DNA of 64,000 bases from Sphingobium sp. (GCA_023266575.1 JAHFPV010000011.1:1-64000), one strand, 5' to 3'. Numbered from the stretch's first letter, positions 17,410 through 27,239 are shown. Program-made: numbers and translations. Notes: generated from the sequence alone by a model not told the origin.

Positions 17410-18453
17410 TTAGCCTGCGGGCTTGGCTGATGGTGCAGGCTTGTCCCCTGCCAGTCGCACCGGCGCGCCATCGCTCAGCTTGACGACGCCATCGGTAACG
17501 ACCATCTGCCCGGCCTTCACCCCGCCCAAAATCTCGACCAGTCCATTCTGGCGCAGGCCGGTATCGACCTTGACCCGTTTGGCCTTGCGATCATCCAGCA
17601 CGAACACGAAGCGATCCTCGCCATCGCCGACCACTGCCAGTTCTGGCAGCGCCAGCGACTTGCGCTGTCGCGACACGATGCTGACGGTCAGCAACATGCC
17701 GGGCTTCAACGCACGGTCGGGATTGGGCAGGATCGCGCGCACGCGCACGGCACGGGTGGCGGGATCGATCACCGGGTCGATCGTTGCGATCGTGCCGGTA
17801 AAGGGCCGGTCGGGCCAGGCGGCGGAGACAGCGCGGATCGCCTGACCCGCGCGAATGGTGGCGAGGCGCGTCTCCGGCACGGTGAAGTCCAGCTTGATTC
17901 GCGAAATGTCGCTGACCGTGGCGATCGCCGTCCCCGCCGTCACGATCGCGCCGGGCGATACGGTGCGCAGGCTGACCCAGCCGCCAAAGGGCGCGCGGAT
18001 CACCCGGTCGCTGATCGCGGCCCGGCTCTGGTCCGCGCTCGCCTTGGCCGCATTGGCCAGCGCCAGTTGCTGGTCGAGCGAGGCGGCGGTAGCAAAACCC
18101 CGTGCCTTCAACGCCTGCACCCGCTGCAATTGCTGTCCGGCCTGCAACGCCTGCGCCTGCGCCGCCGCCAGTTCCGCCTGTTCCTGCGCAATCGCCATGG
18201 TCGCGATCACCTGCCCCTTGGCGACATAGCCGCCATCGGCAAAGTTGATCGACGTAACCCGCTCCGTCACCGGCGCAGACAAAATCACCTGTTCATTGGC
18301 AAGCGCAGTGCCGACCGCGTCAAGCGTATCGGCGAAATCGGCGGTTGCGATCGGCGCGGCCTCGACCAGCGCAGCCGGGCGCGGCTTGGGCGCCTTGTCG
18401 CCGCTGCAACCGGCAAGGCAAAGGGCGGTGAAAAGAAACAGGGAATTACGCAT
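17410..18453 (-). CDS. RND periplasmic adaptor lipoprotein
   Basis: 347 residues with a lipoprotein signal (FTALCLAGC). It contains a split lipoyl/barrel-sandwich domain around VTSINFADGGYVAKGQ and VIRAPFGGWVSLRTVSPG, a helical hairpin rich in Ala/Gln between them, and a C-terminal beta-barrel and membrane-proximal domain (LKPGMLLTVSIV). This is the membrane-fusion protein that links the downstream permease to an outer-membrane channel. Confidence 0.94.
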   Translation of the reverse strand: MRNSLFLFTALCLAGCSGDKAPKPRPAALVEAAPIATADFADTLDAVGTALANEQVILSAPVTERVTSINFADGGYVAKGQVIATMAIAQEQAELAAAQAQALQAGQQLQRVQALKARGFATAASLDQQLALANAAKASADQSRAAISDRVIRAPFGGWVSLRTVSPGAIVTAGTAIATVSDISRIKLDFTVPETRLATIRAGQAIRAVSAAWPDRPFTGTIATIDPVIDPATRAVRVRAILPNPDRALKPGMLLTVSIVSRQRKSLALPELAVVGDGEDRFVFVLDDRKAKRVKVDTGLRQNGLVEILGGVKAGQMVVTDGVVKLSDGAPVRLAGDKPAPSAKPAG

Positions 18454-18542
18454 GGTGGAGGGCTATCGGGCCTTTCGGTGCGACACAACATGGCCTTTTG
18501 TCGCAAGATGTAACAACGTCCCAAACAACGAACATAAGGCGT

Positions 18543-19280
18543 TTATCCACCAAGCCGGGCATGGAGCAGAAATTCGACATTGCCCTGCGGTCCGGTGATC
18601 GGACTGGGCGTGATGCCGATAACGGTCCAGCCCTGCGCCTGTATCCATGTACGGACCTCTTCGCAGACACGCTGGTGGATTTCAGGATCGCGCACCACCC
18701 CGCCCTTGCCGACTTCCTCCCGCCCCGCCTCGAACTGCGGCTTGATGAGGGCTACCAGCGCCGCGCCGGGACGGGCGAAGGTCAAGGGCCGCTCCAGCAC
18801 CTTGGCCAGCGATATGAAGCTGGCGTCGCACACGATGATGTCGATCGGTTCTGGGATGTGCGCCGCTGTCAGGACGCGCGCGCTCGTCTGTTCATGGACG
18901 ATGACGCGATCGTCGCTGCGCAATTTCCACGCCAGCTGGTTGGTGCCGCTGTCCACCGCATAGACCCGAACCGCGCCATTGGTCAGCAGCACGTCGGTAA
19001 AGCCGCCGGTCGAGCTGCCCACGTCCAGCCCGACCATGCCGGTCACGGGAATCGCATATTCGGCCAAGGCATGGGCCAGCTTGATGCCGCCGCGCGACAC
19101 CCAGGGATGGTCCCGGCCCCGCACGTCCAGATCGGCGTCGAGCGCAACCTGTTGGCCAGCCTTGTCGATCTTCCGGTCGCCCAGAAAGACCAGGCCCGCC
19201 AGGATCAGCGCCTGCGCCCGCGCCCGGCTTTCCGCCAGGCCATTGTCGACAAGCAACTGGTCGGCGCGAATCTTCGCCAT
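18543..19280 (-). CDS. tlyA: TlyA-family rRNA 2'-O-methyltransferase / hemolysin-like protein
   Basis: 245 residues. An N-terminal S4 domain (RADQLLVDNGLAESRARAQ) is followed by an FtsJ-like Rossmann methyltransferase with VGLDVGSSTGGFTDVLL as the SAM-binding loop and IIVCDASFISL as motif IV. TlyA proteins 2'-O-methylate 16S/23S rRNA. Its ATG shares one base with the stop of the dsbD-type gene (TGATG), indicating translational coupling. Confidence 0.92.
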   Translation of the reverse strand: MAKIRADQLLVDNGLAESRARAQALILAGLVFLGDRKIDKAGQQVALDADLDVRGRDHPWVSRGGIKLAHALAEYAIPVTGMVGLDVGSSTGGFTDVLLTNGAVRVYAVDSGTNQLAWKLRSDDRVIVHEQTSARVLTAAHIPEPIDIIVCDASFISLAKVLERPLTFARPGAALVALIKPQFEAGREEVGKGGVVRDPEIHQRVCEEVRTWIQAQGWTVIGITPSPITGPQGNVEFLLHARLGG

Positions 19281-21301
19281 CAGCGCACCAGCGCCGTCAG
19301 CGTGGCCGGGGTCAGCAATTGCGGCAGCGTCTGCGCCTCCTTGCCCGGCGCATACCAGAGGTACAGCGGCACGCCCGATCGGCCCTGCCCTTCCAGAAAG
19401 CGGGTGATCGCAGGGTCGGCATTGGTCCAGTCGCCGACCATCACCGTCACGCCACCCTTGTCGAATGCCGCGCGGGTTTCGGCACGGTCGATCGCGGCGG
19501 CTTCATTGGCCTTGCAGGTCAGGCACCAGTCGGCGGTGAAATAGAGAAATACCGGCTTGTCGGCTGCCCGCAGACTGGCCAGTTTCGCTTCGTCGAAGGG
19601 CAGCGCCGCGCCTTCCTGAGCCGCGGCGGCAGGCGCGCGCGACGGCAGCAACGCCACCGCCCCGCCCAGCACGGCCAGCCCCGCCAGCGCGACGATCCAG
19701 CCACCACCCCGCCCGGCCCGCTGCCGACTGCCCAGCCACCAGAGCAGCAGGACAAAGGTCAGCATAGCGGCCAGGCCAATGGTCATGCCCACAACGCCGC
19801 GTTGCTGCCCCAGCAGCCAGGCCAGGCCCAGCGCAGTCAGGAACATCGGGATCGCCAAAATCTTCTGGAACCGCGCCATCCATGGTCCGGGCCGTGGCAG
19901 CCGCGTGCGCAGCGCCGGGATATAGGCCAGCAGCAGGAAGGGCAGCGCCAGCCCCAGCCCCAGCCCGGCAAACACTGCCAGCGCGGCCGCCAGCGGCAGC
20001 ACCATCGCCGCGCCCATCGCCGCGCCCATGAACGGCCCGGTGCAGGGCGTCGCGACGAAGGCGACCAGCGTCCCGGTCCAGAACGCGCCCGCCATACCGC
20101 CCTTGCCCGCCAGCCCCTCGCCCCCGCCGACCGCGCGCAATTCAAACAGTCCCGCCAGATTGAAGGCGATGGCGCTGACCAGCAGCAGCAGCGACAGGAT
20201 GATGCGCGGGTCCTGCAACTGGAACGCCCAGCCCACCGCCGCCCCCGCCGCGCGCAACGCCAGCAGCGCCGCGCCCAGCGCCAGACAGGTGGCGATCACC
20301 CCGCCCGCATAGGCCAGCGCCTCGCGCCGGACGGTCCGCTCATCGCCCCCGGCCTTGGCCAGCTTCATCGCTTTCAGCCCCAATATCGGGAACACGCACG
20401 GCATGATGTTGAGCAGCAACCCGCCCAGCAACGCGCCGCCCAGCGCGATCAGGATGGCCCCCGCCACGCCGCCTGACGCCGCGACCGCACCGGGGCGGGC
20501 CGTCAGCAGAAAGCCGACATGGTCCCCGGTGGCCAGTACCGCCTGCACTGCGCCGCCCTTGCCACCCTCGCCTGCGTCGGTTTCGACCAGCAGCCGGTCG
20601 CCATCGCGGGTCACGCTCTGCGGCGCAGCATAGCGTGCCAGCCCTTCGGCAAGCGGGAAAAGATGCACATTGCTGGCCTGCGCATCGGCGGGAAACGGCA
20701 CCGACAGGCGCAGCTTGCCACCCGCAATCGCATAGGTCGCCTCCGACCCCAATGGCCGGGGCAGATGGCTGCGCCACCCGTCGAACCGCGCCCGATCTGC
20801 CGCTACGACCTGCCCATCGCCCGCCACCAGATCGAGCGCCATCTCGCCGCTTTCGGGGACGCACACTTTGTCGGTGCAGGCCAGCCACTGCGCCTTCGCC
20901 AGCACCGGCAGTCGCGTGCCAGCCGCGACGTCTGGCGCAACGGTCAGGGTCGCCAGTACGCCGTAGGGGCCTTCATAGACATGGTTCATCAGGCCCGAAA
21001 TCAGCAGCGTTTCCGGCACCGGATAGCGCAGACGACCGACGCTCACGCCCTTGGGCAATGTCCAGTTCACTGTCATGCCCAGGCCCGCGTCGCCCGGATT
21101 TTCCCAATAGCCGTGCCAGCCCGCTTCCGGCACCATGGCAAAGGCGATGCTGGTCGATTTGCCCGGCGCGGGCGTGGCGCTTTCGGCCACCAGCCGCGCG
21201 GCGATATGCGGCGCGCCGCCCCCGAAAGCCCCCTGCGCCTGCGCGCCTGACACCCCGGCCAGCAACGCCAGCGTCATCAGTATGACATGAAAAATCCGCA
21301 T
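19280..21301 (-). CDS. DsbD/ScsB-type thiol:disulfide interchange protein
   Basis: 673 residues: signal peptide (about 1-22), an N-terminal periplasmic DsbD-like beta domain to about 250, a multi-helix CcdA-like core (includes MPCVFPILGLKAMKL and FVATPCTGPFMGA, each with a conserved Pro-Cys), and a C-terminal thioredoxin domain with ADWCLTCKANE. It should carry electrons from cytoplasmic thioredoxin across the membrane to periplasmic thiols. The large N-terminal domain is closer to the ScsB branch than to E. coli DsbD. Its stop shares a base with the tlyA start. Confidence 0.88.
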   Translation of the reverse strand: MRIFHVILMTLALLAGVSGAQAQGAFGGGAPHIAARLVAESATPAPGKSTSIAFAMVPEAGWHGYWENPGDAGLGMTVNWTLPKGVSVGRLRYPVPETLLISGLMNHVYEGPYGVLATLTVAPDVAAGTRLPVLAKAQWLACTDKVCVPESGEMALDLVAGDGQVVAADRARFDGWRSHLPRPLGSEATYAIAGGKLRLSVPFPADAQASNVHLFPLAEGLARYAAPQSVTRDGDRLLVETDAGEGGKGGAVQAVLATGDHVGFLLTARPGAVAASGGVAGAILIALGGALLGGLLLNIMPCVFPILGLKAMKLAKAGGDERTVRREALAYAGGVIATCLALGAALLALRAAGAAVGWAFQLQDPRIILSLLLLVSAIAFNLAGLFELRAVGGGEGLAGKGGMAGAFWTGTLVAFVATPCTGPFMGAAMGAAMVLPLAAALAVFAGLGLGLALPFLLLAYIPALRTRLPRPGPWMARFQKILAIPMFLTALGLAWLLGQQRGVVGMTIGLAAMLTFVLLLWWLGSRQRAGRGGGWIVALAGLAVLGGAVALLPSRAPAAAAQEGAALPFDEAKLASLRAADKPVFLYFTADWCLTCKANEAAAIDRAETRAAFDKGGVTVMVGDWTNADPAITRFLEGQGRSGVPLYLWYAPGKEAQTLPQLLTPATLTALVR

Positions 21302-21377
21302 CGGGCCTCTGGTCGGGTGGTTGTCAGCGGGCTAGGTCCGGTGGCGTTCGCCGTCAAGGCTGGAGAAGGTACAGTAG

Positions 21378-23006
21378 ATGTTGAGAAAAGTCGCCGCCGC
21401 CCTGCTGCTCGCCACCGCAATCCCCGCTGCCGCACAAACGACGCCGCCCAAGCTGATCGTCGCGATCTCGGTCGACCAGTTTTCGGCCGACCTGTTCAGC
21501 GAATATCGCCAATATTATAGCGGTGGCCTCAAGCGGCTGACGCAGGGCGTCGTGTTCCCCAAAGGCTATCAAAGCCATGCGGCGACCGAAACCTGCCCCG
21601 GCCATTCGACCATCCTGACCGGCAGCCGCCCGTCGCGCACCGGCATCATCGCCAACACCTGGTTCGACCTGTCGACCGCGCGCGATGACAAGGCGATCTA
21701 TTGCGCCGAGGATGAAAACCAGCCGGGTAGCAACAGCGGCAATTATGTCGCCTCCCCCATTCACCTCAAAGTCCCGACCCTGGGCGGCCGGATGAAGATC
21801 GCCAATCCTGCCACCCGCGTCGTGTCCGTCGCGGGCAAGGATCGCGCCGCGATCATGATGGGCGGGCCGACCGCCGACCAGACATGGTGGATCGGCGGCG
21901 CACAGGGCTTTGTCAGCTATAAGGGCGTCGCGACCCCGCCCCTGGTCGCGAAAATCAATGAGGCTTTCGCCCAGCGTCTGGCCCAGCCCAATGCGGGCTT
22001 CGAGCTGCCGCAGCAATGTGTGGCCAAGGATTTCCCCGTCGCGATCGGCGCTGGCAAGAGTGTCGGCACTGGCCGCTTCGCCCGCGCGGCGGGCGATTTC
22101 AAAAGCTTCCGCGCTTCGCCCGAACAGGATGCGATGACGCTGGTGCTGGCCGCTGGTGCAATCGAAAGCATGGCGCTGGGCAAGCAGGCGCAGACCGACA
22201 TCATCTCGATCGGCCTATCGGCGACCGACTATGTCGGCCACACCCACGGCACCGAAGGCACGGAAAGCTGCATCCAGATCGACCGGCTCGACCGCGAACT
22301 TGGCGCTTTCTTCGATCGCCTCGACAAGGACGGCATTGACTATGCCGTGGTGCTGACCGCTGACCATGGCGGCCACGACCTGCCCGAACGCCATCAGGAA
22401 AATGCCATGCCGATGGACGCGCGCGTCGATGAAGCGCTGACGCCCAAGGCGCTGACCGCAACCATCGGCGCAAAGACCGGCCTGACCGGCAAGAAGCTCA
22501 TCTGGGGCGACGGCCCGGCGGGCGACCTGTATTTCGACAAGGGGCTGACCGCCACCCAGCGCGCCAAGGTGGAGGCCGAAACGCTCAAACTGCTACGCGC
22601 CCATCCGCAGGTCGAGGCCGCCTATACCAAGGCGCAGATCGCCGCCGTCCCCTCCCCCTCCGGCCCGCCGGAAAGCTGGACCCTGCTTCAGGAAGCGCGC
22701 GCCAGCTTCGACCCGGTGCGATCAGGCGACATACTGCTGCTGCTCAAGCCGCGCGTCACGCCGATCGTCGATCCGACCAAGGGCTATGTCGCCACCCATG
22801 GCAGCCCATGGGACTATGACCGCCGCGTGCCCATCCTGTTCTGGCGCAAGGGACTAGCCCATTTCGAACAGCCGCTGGGCGTGGAGACGGTGGACATCAT
22901 GCCGACGCTGGCGGCGCTCATCGCCCTGCCGGTCGCCAAGAGCGAGATTGACGGCCGCTGCCTGGATTTGGTGGCGGGCGAAGGAACCAGCTGCCCCGCG
23001 CAGTAA
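21378..23006 (+). CDS. PhoK-like secreted alkaline phosphatase
   Basis: 542 residues with a signal peptide (cleaved near AIPAAAQ). The nucleophile loop HAATETCPGHST carries a Thr (about residue 72), not the Ser of E. coli PhoA. The metal ligands are recognisable in AISVDQF, DYVGHTHG and TADHGGHD, and a His near YVATHGSPWDYD. This matches the Sphingomonas alkaline phosphatases PhoK/SPAP (about 560 residues), which hydrolyse many phosphomonoesters outside the cell or in the periplasm. No Pho box is evident in the short upstream gap, although a pst locus is in the window. Confidence 0.9.
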   Translation: MLRKVAAALLLATAIPAAAQTTPPKLIVAISVDQFSADLFSEYRQYYSGGLKRLTQGVVFPKGYQSHAATETCPGHSTILTGSRPSRTGIIANTWFDLSTARDDKAIYCAEDENQPGSNSGNYVASPIHLKVPTLGGRMKIANPATRVVSVAGKDRAAIMMGGPTADQTWWIGGAQGFVSYKGVATPPLVAKINEAFAQRLAQPNAGFELPQQCVAKDFPVAIGAGKSVGTGRFARAAGDFKSFRASPEQDAMTLVLAAGAIESMALGKQAQTDIISIGLSATDYVGHTHGTEGTESCIQIDRLDRELGAFFDRLDKDGIDYAVVLTADHGGHDLPERHQENAMPMDARVDEALTPKALTATIGAKTGLTGKKLIWGDGPAGDLYFDKGLTATQRAKVEAETLKLLRAHPQVEAAYTKAQIAAVPSPSGPPESWTLLQEARASFDPVRSGDILLLLKPRVTPIVDPTKGYVATHGSPWDYDRRVPILFWRKGLAHFEQPLGVETVDIMPTLAALIALPVAKSEIDGRCLDLVAGEGTSCPAQ

Positions 23007-23024
23007 GCCCGATCAAACAACCAA

Positions 23025-23095
23025 CCTCCGTTCGTTTCGAGCGAAGTCGAGAAACCTCAGCCAGCGTTTCTCGACACGCTCGAAACGAACAGGTG
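23025..23095. repeat. REP-like palindrome, copy B
   Basis: The first 32 nt (23025-23056) are identical to 3413-3444 of copy A. The right arm (23067-23091) is an imperfect complement with a small deletion. It lies between the convergent ends of the PhoK-like and serine acetyltransferase genes, the same kind of location as copy A. Confidence 0.82.
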
Positions 23096-23100
23096 GTGGT

Positions 23101-24108
23101 TCAAAAATTCTCCCCCACCCCGTCCGTGCTTTCGACCATAGCATGGACGCGGTGCGGGGCGGATACGTCGACCCGGCTGGTGACTTCATATTGCGCCTTG
23201 GCCTGACGCACATTGCTGTCCGCCGGGACGCTGTCGGTCAACCAGACATTGCCGCCGATGACCGACCGACTGCCGACGATGATCCGTCCCAGCACCGTGG
23301 CACCGGCATAGATGACCACGTCATCCTCGATGATCGGATGGCGCGGCAAAGCCTTTTCCAGCGCGCCCTTCTCGTCCGACGGAAAGCTGCGCGCGCCCAG
23401 CGTCACGCCCTGATAGAGCCGCACCCGCTGTCCCACGATCGCGGTTTCGCCAATGACGACGCCGGTGCCATGATCGATGAAGAAGCTGGGACCGATCTTT
23501 GCGCCGGGGTGAATGTCGATCCCGGTCTTGCCATGGGCGATTTCGGAGATGATCCGCGCCACCAGCGGCGCACCCAGGTCGTGCAGCCGGTGCGCCAGCC
23601 GGTGGTGGATGATCGCCAGCATCGAGGGGTAGCAGATCAGCACCTCGTCCACGCTGCGCGCGGCGGGATCGCCCAGAAATGCAGCCTCCACATCGGTATC
23701 GAGCAGTTCGCGCAATCCGGGCAGCGCCTGCGCAAAGCCGCTGATGATCCGCGCCGCCTGCGCGTCGATCGCCGTCGCCGGTTCGTGCTTCAGCGCATAG
23801 ATCAGCTCCAGCCTGATCTGGCCGTAGAGGCGACTGAGCACGGTCTGGAGCGTCTCGGCGACGAAACTGTCCTCGTTATGCAGCCGCACGAAATCGGGGC
23901 CAAGCCGCAGCGGGAACAGCGCGCCGCACAGCGCCTGCATGATTTTCGTCAGATTGGCGCGCGAGGGGAAGCCCTCCGCGCCATATTCGGCATGATGCTG
24001 CTGGTCGCGCCGCCAACGGCCGCGCACCGCGCCCAGATCAGCAACCAGCTGATCCAGATCCCAATAGCCATCCACCTCGCTATTTGGCTTATCCACGTCC
24101 GCCGTCAT
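23101..24108 (-). CDS. EpsC-type serine O-acetyltransferase
   Basis: 335 residues, longer than E. coli CysE (273) because of an N-terminal helical extension typical of EpsC-like proteins. The left-handed beta-helix with hexapeptide repeats is clear: GIDIHPGAKIGPSFFIDHG, GVVIGETAIVG, then HPIIEDDVVIYAGATVLG. Catalytic His residues fall in IDIHPGA and FFIDHGTG. It acetylates L-serine from acetyl-CoA, the first step of cysteine synthesis. It is monocistronic, convergent with the PhoK-like gene. Confidence 0.9.
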   Translation of the reverse strand: MTADVDKPNSEVDGYWDLDQLVADLGAVRGRWRRDQQHHAEYGAEGFPSRANLTKIMQALCGALFPLRLGPDFVRLHNEDSFVAETLQTVLSRLYGQIRLELIYALKHEPATAIDAQAARIISGFAQALPGLRELLDTDVEAAFLGDPAARSVDEVLICYPSMLAIIHHRLAHRLHDLGAPLVARIISEIAHGKTGIDIHPGAKIGPSFFIDHGTGVVIGETAIVGQRVRLYQGVTLGARSFPSDEKGALEKALPRHPIIEDDVVIYAGATVLGRIIVGSRSVIGGNVWLTDSVPADSNVRQAKAQYEVTSRVDVSAPHRVHAMVESTDGVGENF

Positions 24109-24192
24109 ATGCGCCTCTTTGCTTGTCGCGGCTGGCTTAGCCTGTGCAGGGGCGCGGCGATAAACGAGTTTTGCTTGTAGCCGGACAGTTTC

Positions 24193-25515
24193 TCATTTGC
24201 TGGCGGGCAGGAACAGGCAGATTTCGGCGCGTAAGCCCCCTTCGGGCCGGTTAGCCAGCGTCAGCTTGCCCCCTTCGGCATCCACTGCTTTCTGCACGAT
24301 CGCCAGCCCCAGCCCCAACCCGCTCGTATTACGCTGGCGCGCGGTGTCGAGCCGGGCGAAGGGTTTGAGGACCGTATCAAGCTGGTCACGCGGAATGCCG
24401 GGGCCATCGTCATCGACCCGGATCAGCACTTCATCGCCTTTGCGCTCCACGGTTACGCGGGCGCGCTTGCCATAGTGGAGCGCGTTTTCAATGAGGTTGC
24501 GCACGGCCCGGCGCAACGACAGCGCCCGCACCGCCATTTCCAGATGGTCCGGCCCGGCATAATCGACATCATGGCCATGGTCTTGAAACGCATCGACAAT
24601 CGTCGCCACCGTGACCGCCAGGTCAGTGCGCACCGCGGGTTCGGGATCTTTCTCGCCACCCAGAAAATCGAGCAGCGATTCGATCATCTGCCCCATTTCT
24701 TCCAGATCGCCGTCCATCGCCTCGCGCGTCTCGCCATCCGGCACCGTTTCCAGCCGCAATTGCAGCCGGGCGAGCGGCGTGCGCATGTCATGGCCGACCG
24801 CCGCCAGCGTCTCGGTCCGCTCGTCGATCAGGCGATGGATGCGGGTCTGCATCACGTTGAAGGCACGGATCAGGTTGCGCACGTCACTGGTGCCTGCTTC
24901 AGGCAGGATCACCTCCCGCCCCAGGCCGATCTGCTCGGTCGCGCGGGTCAGGTCGCGCAGCGGGTCCAGCGTCTTACGAATCAGCACCCAGCCAGCGATC
25001 AGCAGCGCCAGTACCGGGATCAGCGCCATCCCCATCCGTCCGATGGTGAAGGCCCATTTGCCCCCGCTATGATGCATCCCGAAATAGAGCCAGCTGCCAT
25101 CGGGCAATTGCAGCCCGCCATTGATTTCCGAATGGCGACCGGGCGACGCCAGTCGCAGCCACAGCCGCGACCGTTCCAGACTGGGCTCCCAGGCGATGAT
25201 CTGTTGCCGCATCCGCTCCAGTTCGGGCGATAGCGGCGGCGGCGGCGGCGCAGCGGGCGACCAGTGAACGTCGTAGCGATCCGTGGTCAGCTGCACGCCC
25301 ATGGTGCGCCGTTCCTCGACCGGTTGTTCGGTCAACAGCTTGCGCGCGATCACCAGATGCTCGGCCAGCCGCCGCGCCTCGTCATCCTGCAGGGATAGCT
25401 GGCTGGCGCGTTCGTACATCAACGTGCCAACCGCAAATTCCAGCATCACCGTCAGCAACAGAATCGCGAAAATGCGGCCGACCAGCCCCAGCGATCCTTT
25501 GAAATGCCGTTTCAA
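24193..25515 (-). CDS. EnvZ-like sensor histidine kinase
   Basis: 440 residues: membrane helix (about 12-32), a periplasmic domain with a run of Pro (about 89-96), second membrane helix (about 162-180), HAMP, then a DHp domain with the phospho-acceptor His in AAVGHDMRTPLARLQ (H242) and a HATPase domain with NLIENALHYG (N box), DDDGPGIP (G1) and GLGLGLAIV (G2). It should autophosphorylate in response to an envelope signal and pass phosphate to the response regulator gene just upstream, whose stop overlaps its start by 4 nt. Confidence 0.93.
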   Translation of the reverse strand: MKRHFKGSLGLVGRIFAILLLTVMLEFAVGTLMYERASQLSLQDDEARRLAEHLVIARKLLTEQPVEERRTMGVQLTTDRYDVHWSPAAPPPPPLSPELERMRQQIIAWEPSLERSRLWLRLASPGRHSEINGGLQLPDGSWLYFGMHHSGGKWAFTIGRMGMALIPVLALLIAGWVLIRKTLDPLRDLTRATEQIGLGREVILPEAGTSDVRNLIRAFNVMQTRIHRLIDERTETLAAVGHDMRTPLARLQLRLETVPDGETREAMDGDLEEMGQMIESLLDFLGGEKDPEPAVRTDLAVTVATIVDAFQDHGHDVDYAGPDHLEMAVRALSLRRAVRNLIENALHYGKRARVTVERKGDEVLIRVDDDGPGIPRDQLDTVLKPFARLDTARQRNTSGLGLGLAIVQKAVDAEGGKLTLANRPEGGLRAEICLFLPASK

Positions 25516-26222
25516 GCGCGGCTGACCTCGGCATTGAACATGTATCCGACGCCGCGCACCGTGGTGATCGGCGCGGGTCGGTCCTCGGTTGTCAGCTTGC
25601 GGCGCAGGCGGCTGACCAGCACGTCGATGCTGCGGTCGCTGCTGTCACCCATGCGGGTGCGCGACAGTTCGATCAGTCGCTCCCGCGCGATCACCCGCTG
25701 CGGATGGCTGAGGAAGCTGCCCAGCAGATCAAATTCCGCACCGGTCAGGTCAACGATCGCGCCGGTGGGCGACCGCAGTTCGCGACGGGGGAAATTGACC
25801 ACCCAATCGTCGAACCGCGCTTCATTTTCGCGATGATCGTCCGGCCCGCGCTCCAGCCCCACCCGACGCAATATGGCGCGGATGCGGGCGATCAACTCGC
25901 GGGTGCCGAACGGCTTTGGCAGATAATCGTCCGCGCCCAGTTCCAGCCCGACGATCCGGTCGGTCTCGCTGCCCTTGGCGCTGATGAAGATGATGGGAAC
26001 GTCGCTCTTGCGCCGGATCTGGCGGCACAGGTCAATGCCGTTGGTGCCGGGCAGCATGACGTCCAGCACGACCAGATCAACGGGGCCAGCATCGAACGCC
26101 ACCCACATTTCCGGTCCCGACGAGGCGGGGCGGACCTGATAGCCATGTTCCTGCAACGCCCGCGCGGTCAGGGTGCGCAGCGGCGGGTCATCCTCGACCA
26201 GGATGATGGTGGGGGCAGTCAT
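25512..26222 (-). CDS. OmpR/PhoB-family response regulator
   Basis: 236 residues. The receiver domain is canonical: acidic pair ILVEDD (D11, D12), phospho-acceptor VVLDVMLPG (D54), Ser in IFISAKGSE (S81) and Lys in LPKPFG (K103). The C-terminal winged helix carries DRSIDVLVSRLRRKL and RGVGYMF. It is first in a two-gene operon with the EnvZ-like kinase. Its DNA-binding domain closely resembles that of the orphan regulator at 29857-30573, suggesting paralogy. The TorF porin gene downstream could be a target, by position only. Confidence 0.94.
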   Translation of the reverse strand: MTAPTIILVEDDPPLRTLTARALQEHGYQVRPASSGPEMWVAFDAGPVDLVVLDVMLPGTNGIDLCRQIRRKSDVPIIFISAKGSETDRIVGLELGADDYLPKPFGTRELIARIRAILRRVGLERGPDDHRENEARFDDWVVNFPRRELRSPTGAIVDLTGAEFDLLGSFLSHPQRVIARERLIELSRTRMGDSSDRSIDVLVSRLRRKLTTEDRPAPITTVRGVGYMFNAEVSRA

Positions 26223-26363
26223 GATGGGGACGACAGAGCGTTGGTCATGTCAGCTGGGATAGGGTCGCCCTTAACAGGGGTCAACCATGAGCGGCTTGCG
26301 AAACGTTCCGCAGCGGCAACAGCAACAATTTGTCATGCCAGCGCCATCGCGGCAGGTAAAGGT

Positions 26364-26393
26364 GCGCCGGGCCTGCATGAACAGGCCCGGCGC
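26364..26393 (-). terminator. Hairpin terminator after the TorF-type porin gene
   Basis: A perfect 12-bp stem (GCGCCGGGCCTG / CAGGCCCGGCGC, 26364-26375 and 26382-26393) with a 6-nt loop lies 7 nt past the porin stop on the minus strand. The following T-run is short (CCTTTACC), so efficiency is uncertain. Confidence 0.65.
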
Positions 26394-26399
26394 TTTAGA

Positions 26400-27239
26400 T
26401 CAGAAAGCGGCGGTCAGCGAGAATACGACCTGGCTGCGCGCGATCGACTTGCCGACATCCTTGCTGTCGCCCGAAACGGCGAAGTTGGGACGCAGGTAAT
26501 TTTCCTCGACGCGGGCAATGTCGGTGTCGACATAGGCGACGCCCAGGGTCAGCGGGGTGCCGGGGATGGCGACATCCGCGCCAACCAGCCAATCGACATA
26601 TTTGCCGGTCGGGGCGACCGACGTGCCGTTCGGGCCAAGGCCGGGGTTACCGTTCGAATAGCCCAGATGCGCCTTCAGCGTGACAGGCGTGTTGGGAACA
26701 GCACCGCTCACGTCAGCCCAGACGTACAGGTTATCTTCCTTGTCGCCGGGGTTGAAGATGGTGCAAGCCGCATCGCTGCACCAGTTGCCCAGGGCTTCCT
26801 GCTTGGGCGCATAAGCAACGCCAACCAGACCCTTGACCGGGCCGATCGTGCTGGACAGCTTGACATAGGGCTCAGCGAAATCGGTGATGTCGGCGCCCGA
26901 CGGATACATGTACCAGGTCAGACCGACGTCCAGCGTCGCGCCGCCCAGCGGAATGGCGTAACCGGCGAACAGGTCGAGTTCCATGTTGGAACCACCAAAA
27001 CGGCCCCAGCCGCCCAGGTTCGATGCCCAGGTGCCGACATAGGCACCGCTTTCATGCGTGGCGGTGATGCCACCCTGAACGGCCATGCCCTTGTCGCTCT
27101 GCGACACGCCACGGAAGCGATAGTCGGAAACGAGGCCAACGCTGCCCGTAACGGTGACGGGGCTGGCAGGTTCTTCCTGCGCGAAAGCCGGTACGCTAGA
27201 CATAAGCGCGAGGGCGACAGTAGCGATCTTATACTTCAT
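26400..27239 (-). CDS. TorF-family putative porin
   Basis: 279 residues from ATG 27239, chosen because AGGGGA lies 6 nt upstream; an ATG at 27245 overlaps that site. A signal peptide (ending near VPAFAQ) precedes a 12-14-strand beta barrel that starts with GSVGLVSDYRFRGVSQSDKG, the hallmark of the TIGR02001/TorF family, and ends with the Phe-terminal strand ARSQVVFSLTAAF expected for BAM-dependent outer-membrane insertion. The substrate is unknown. Confidence 0.88.
   Translation of the reverse strand: MKYKIATVALALMSSVPAFAQEEPASPVTVTGSVGLVSDYRFRGVSQSDKGMAVQGGITATHESGAYVGTWASNLGGWGRFGGSNMELDLFAGYAIPLGGATLDVGLTWYMYPSGADITDFAEPYVKLSSTIGPVKGLVGVAYAPKQEALGNWCSDAACTIFNPGDKEDNLYVWADVSGAVPNTPVTLKAHLGYSNGNPGLGPNGTSVAPTGKYVDWLVGADVAIPGTPLTLGVAYVDTDIARVEENYLRPNFAVSGDSKDVGKSIARSQVVFSLTAAF

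Noticed and set aside
16166-17413. 415-codon plus-strand frame
   Set aside because: Antisense to the RND permease, no domain, same biased composition.
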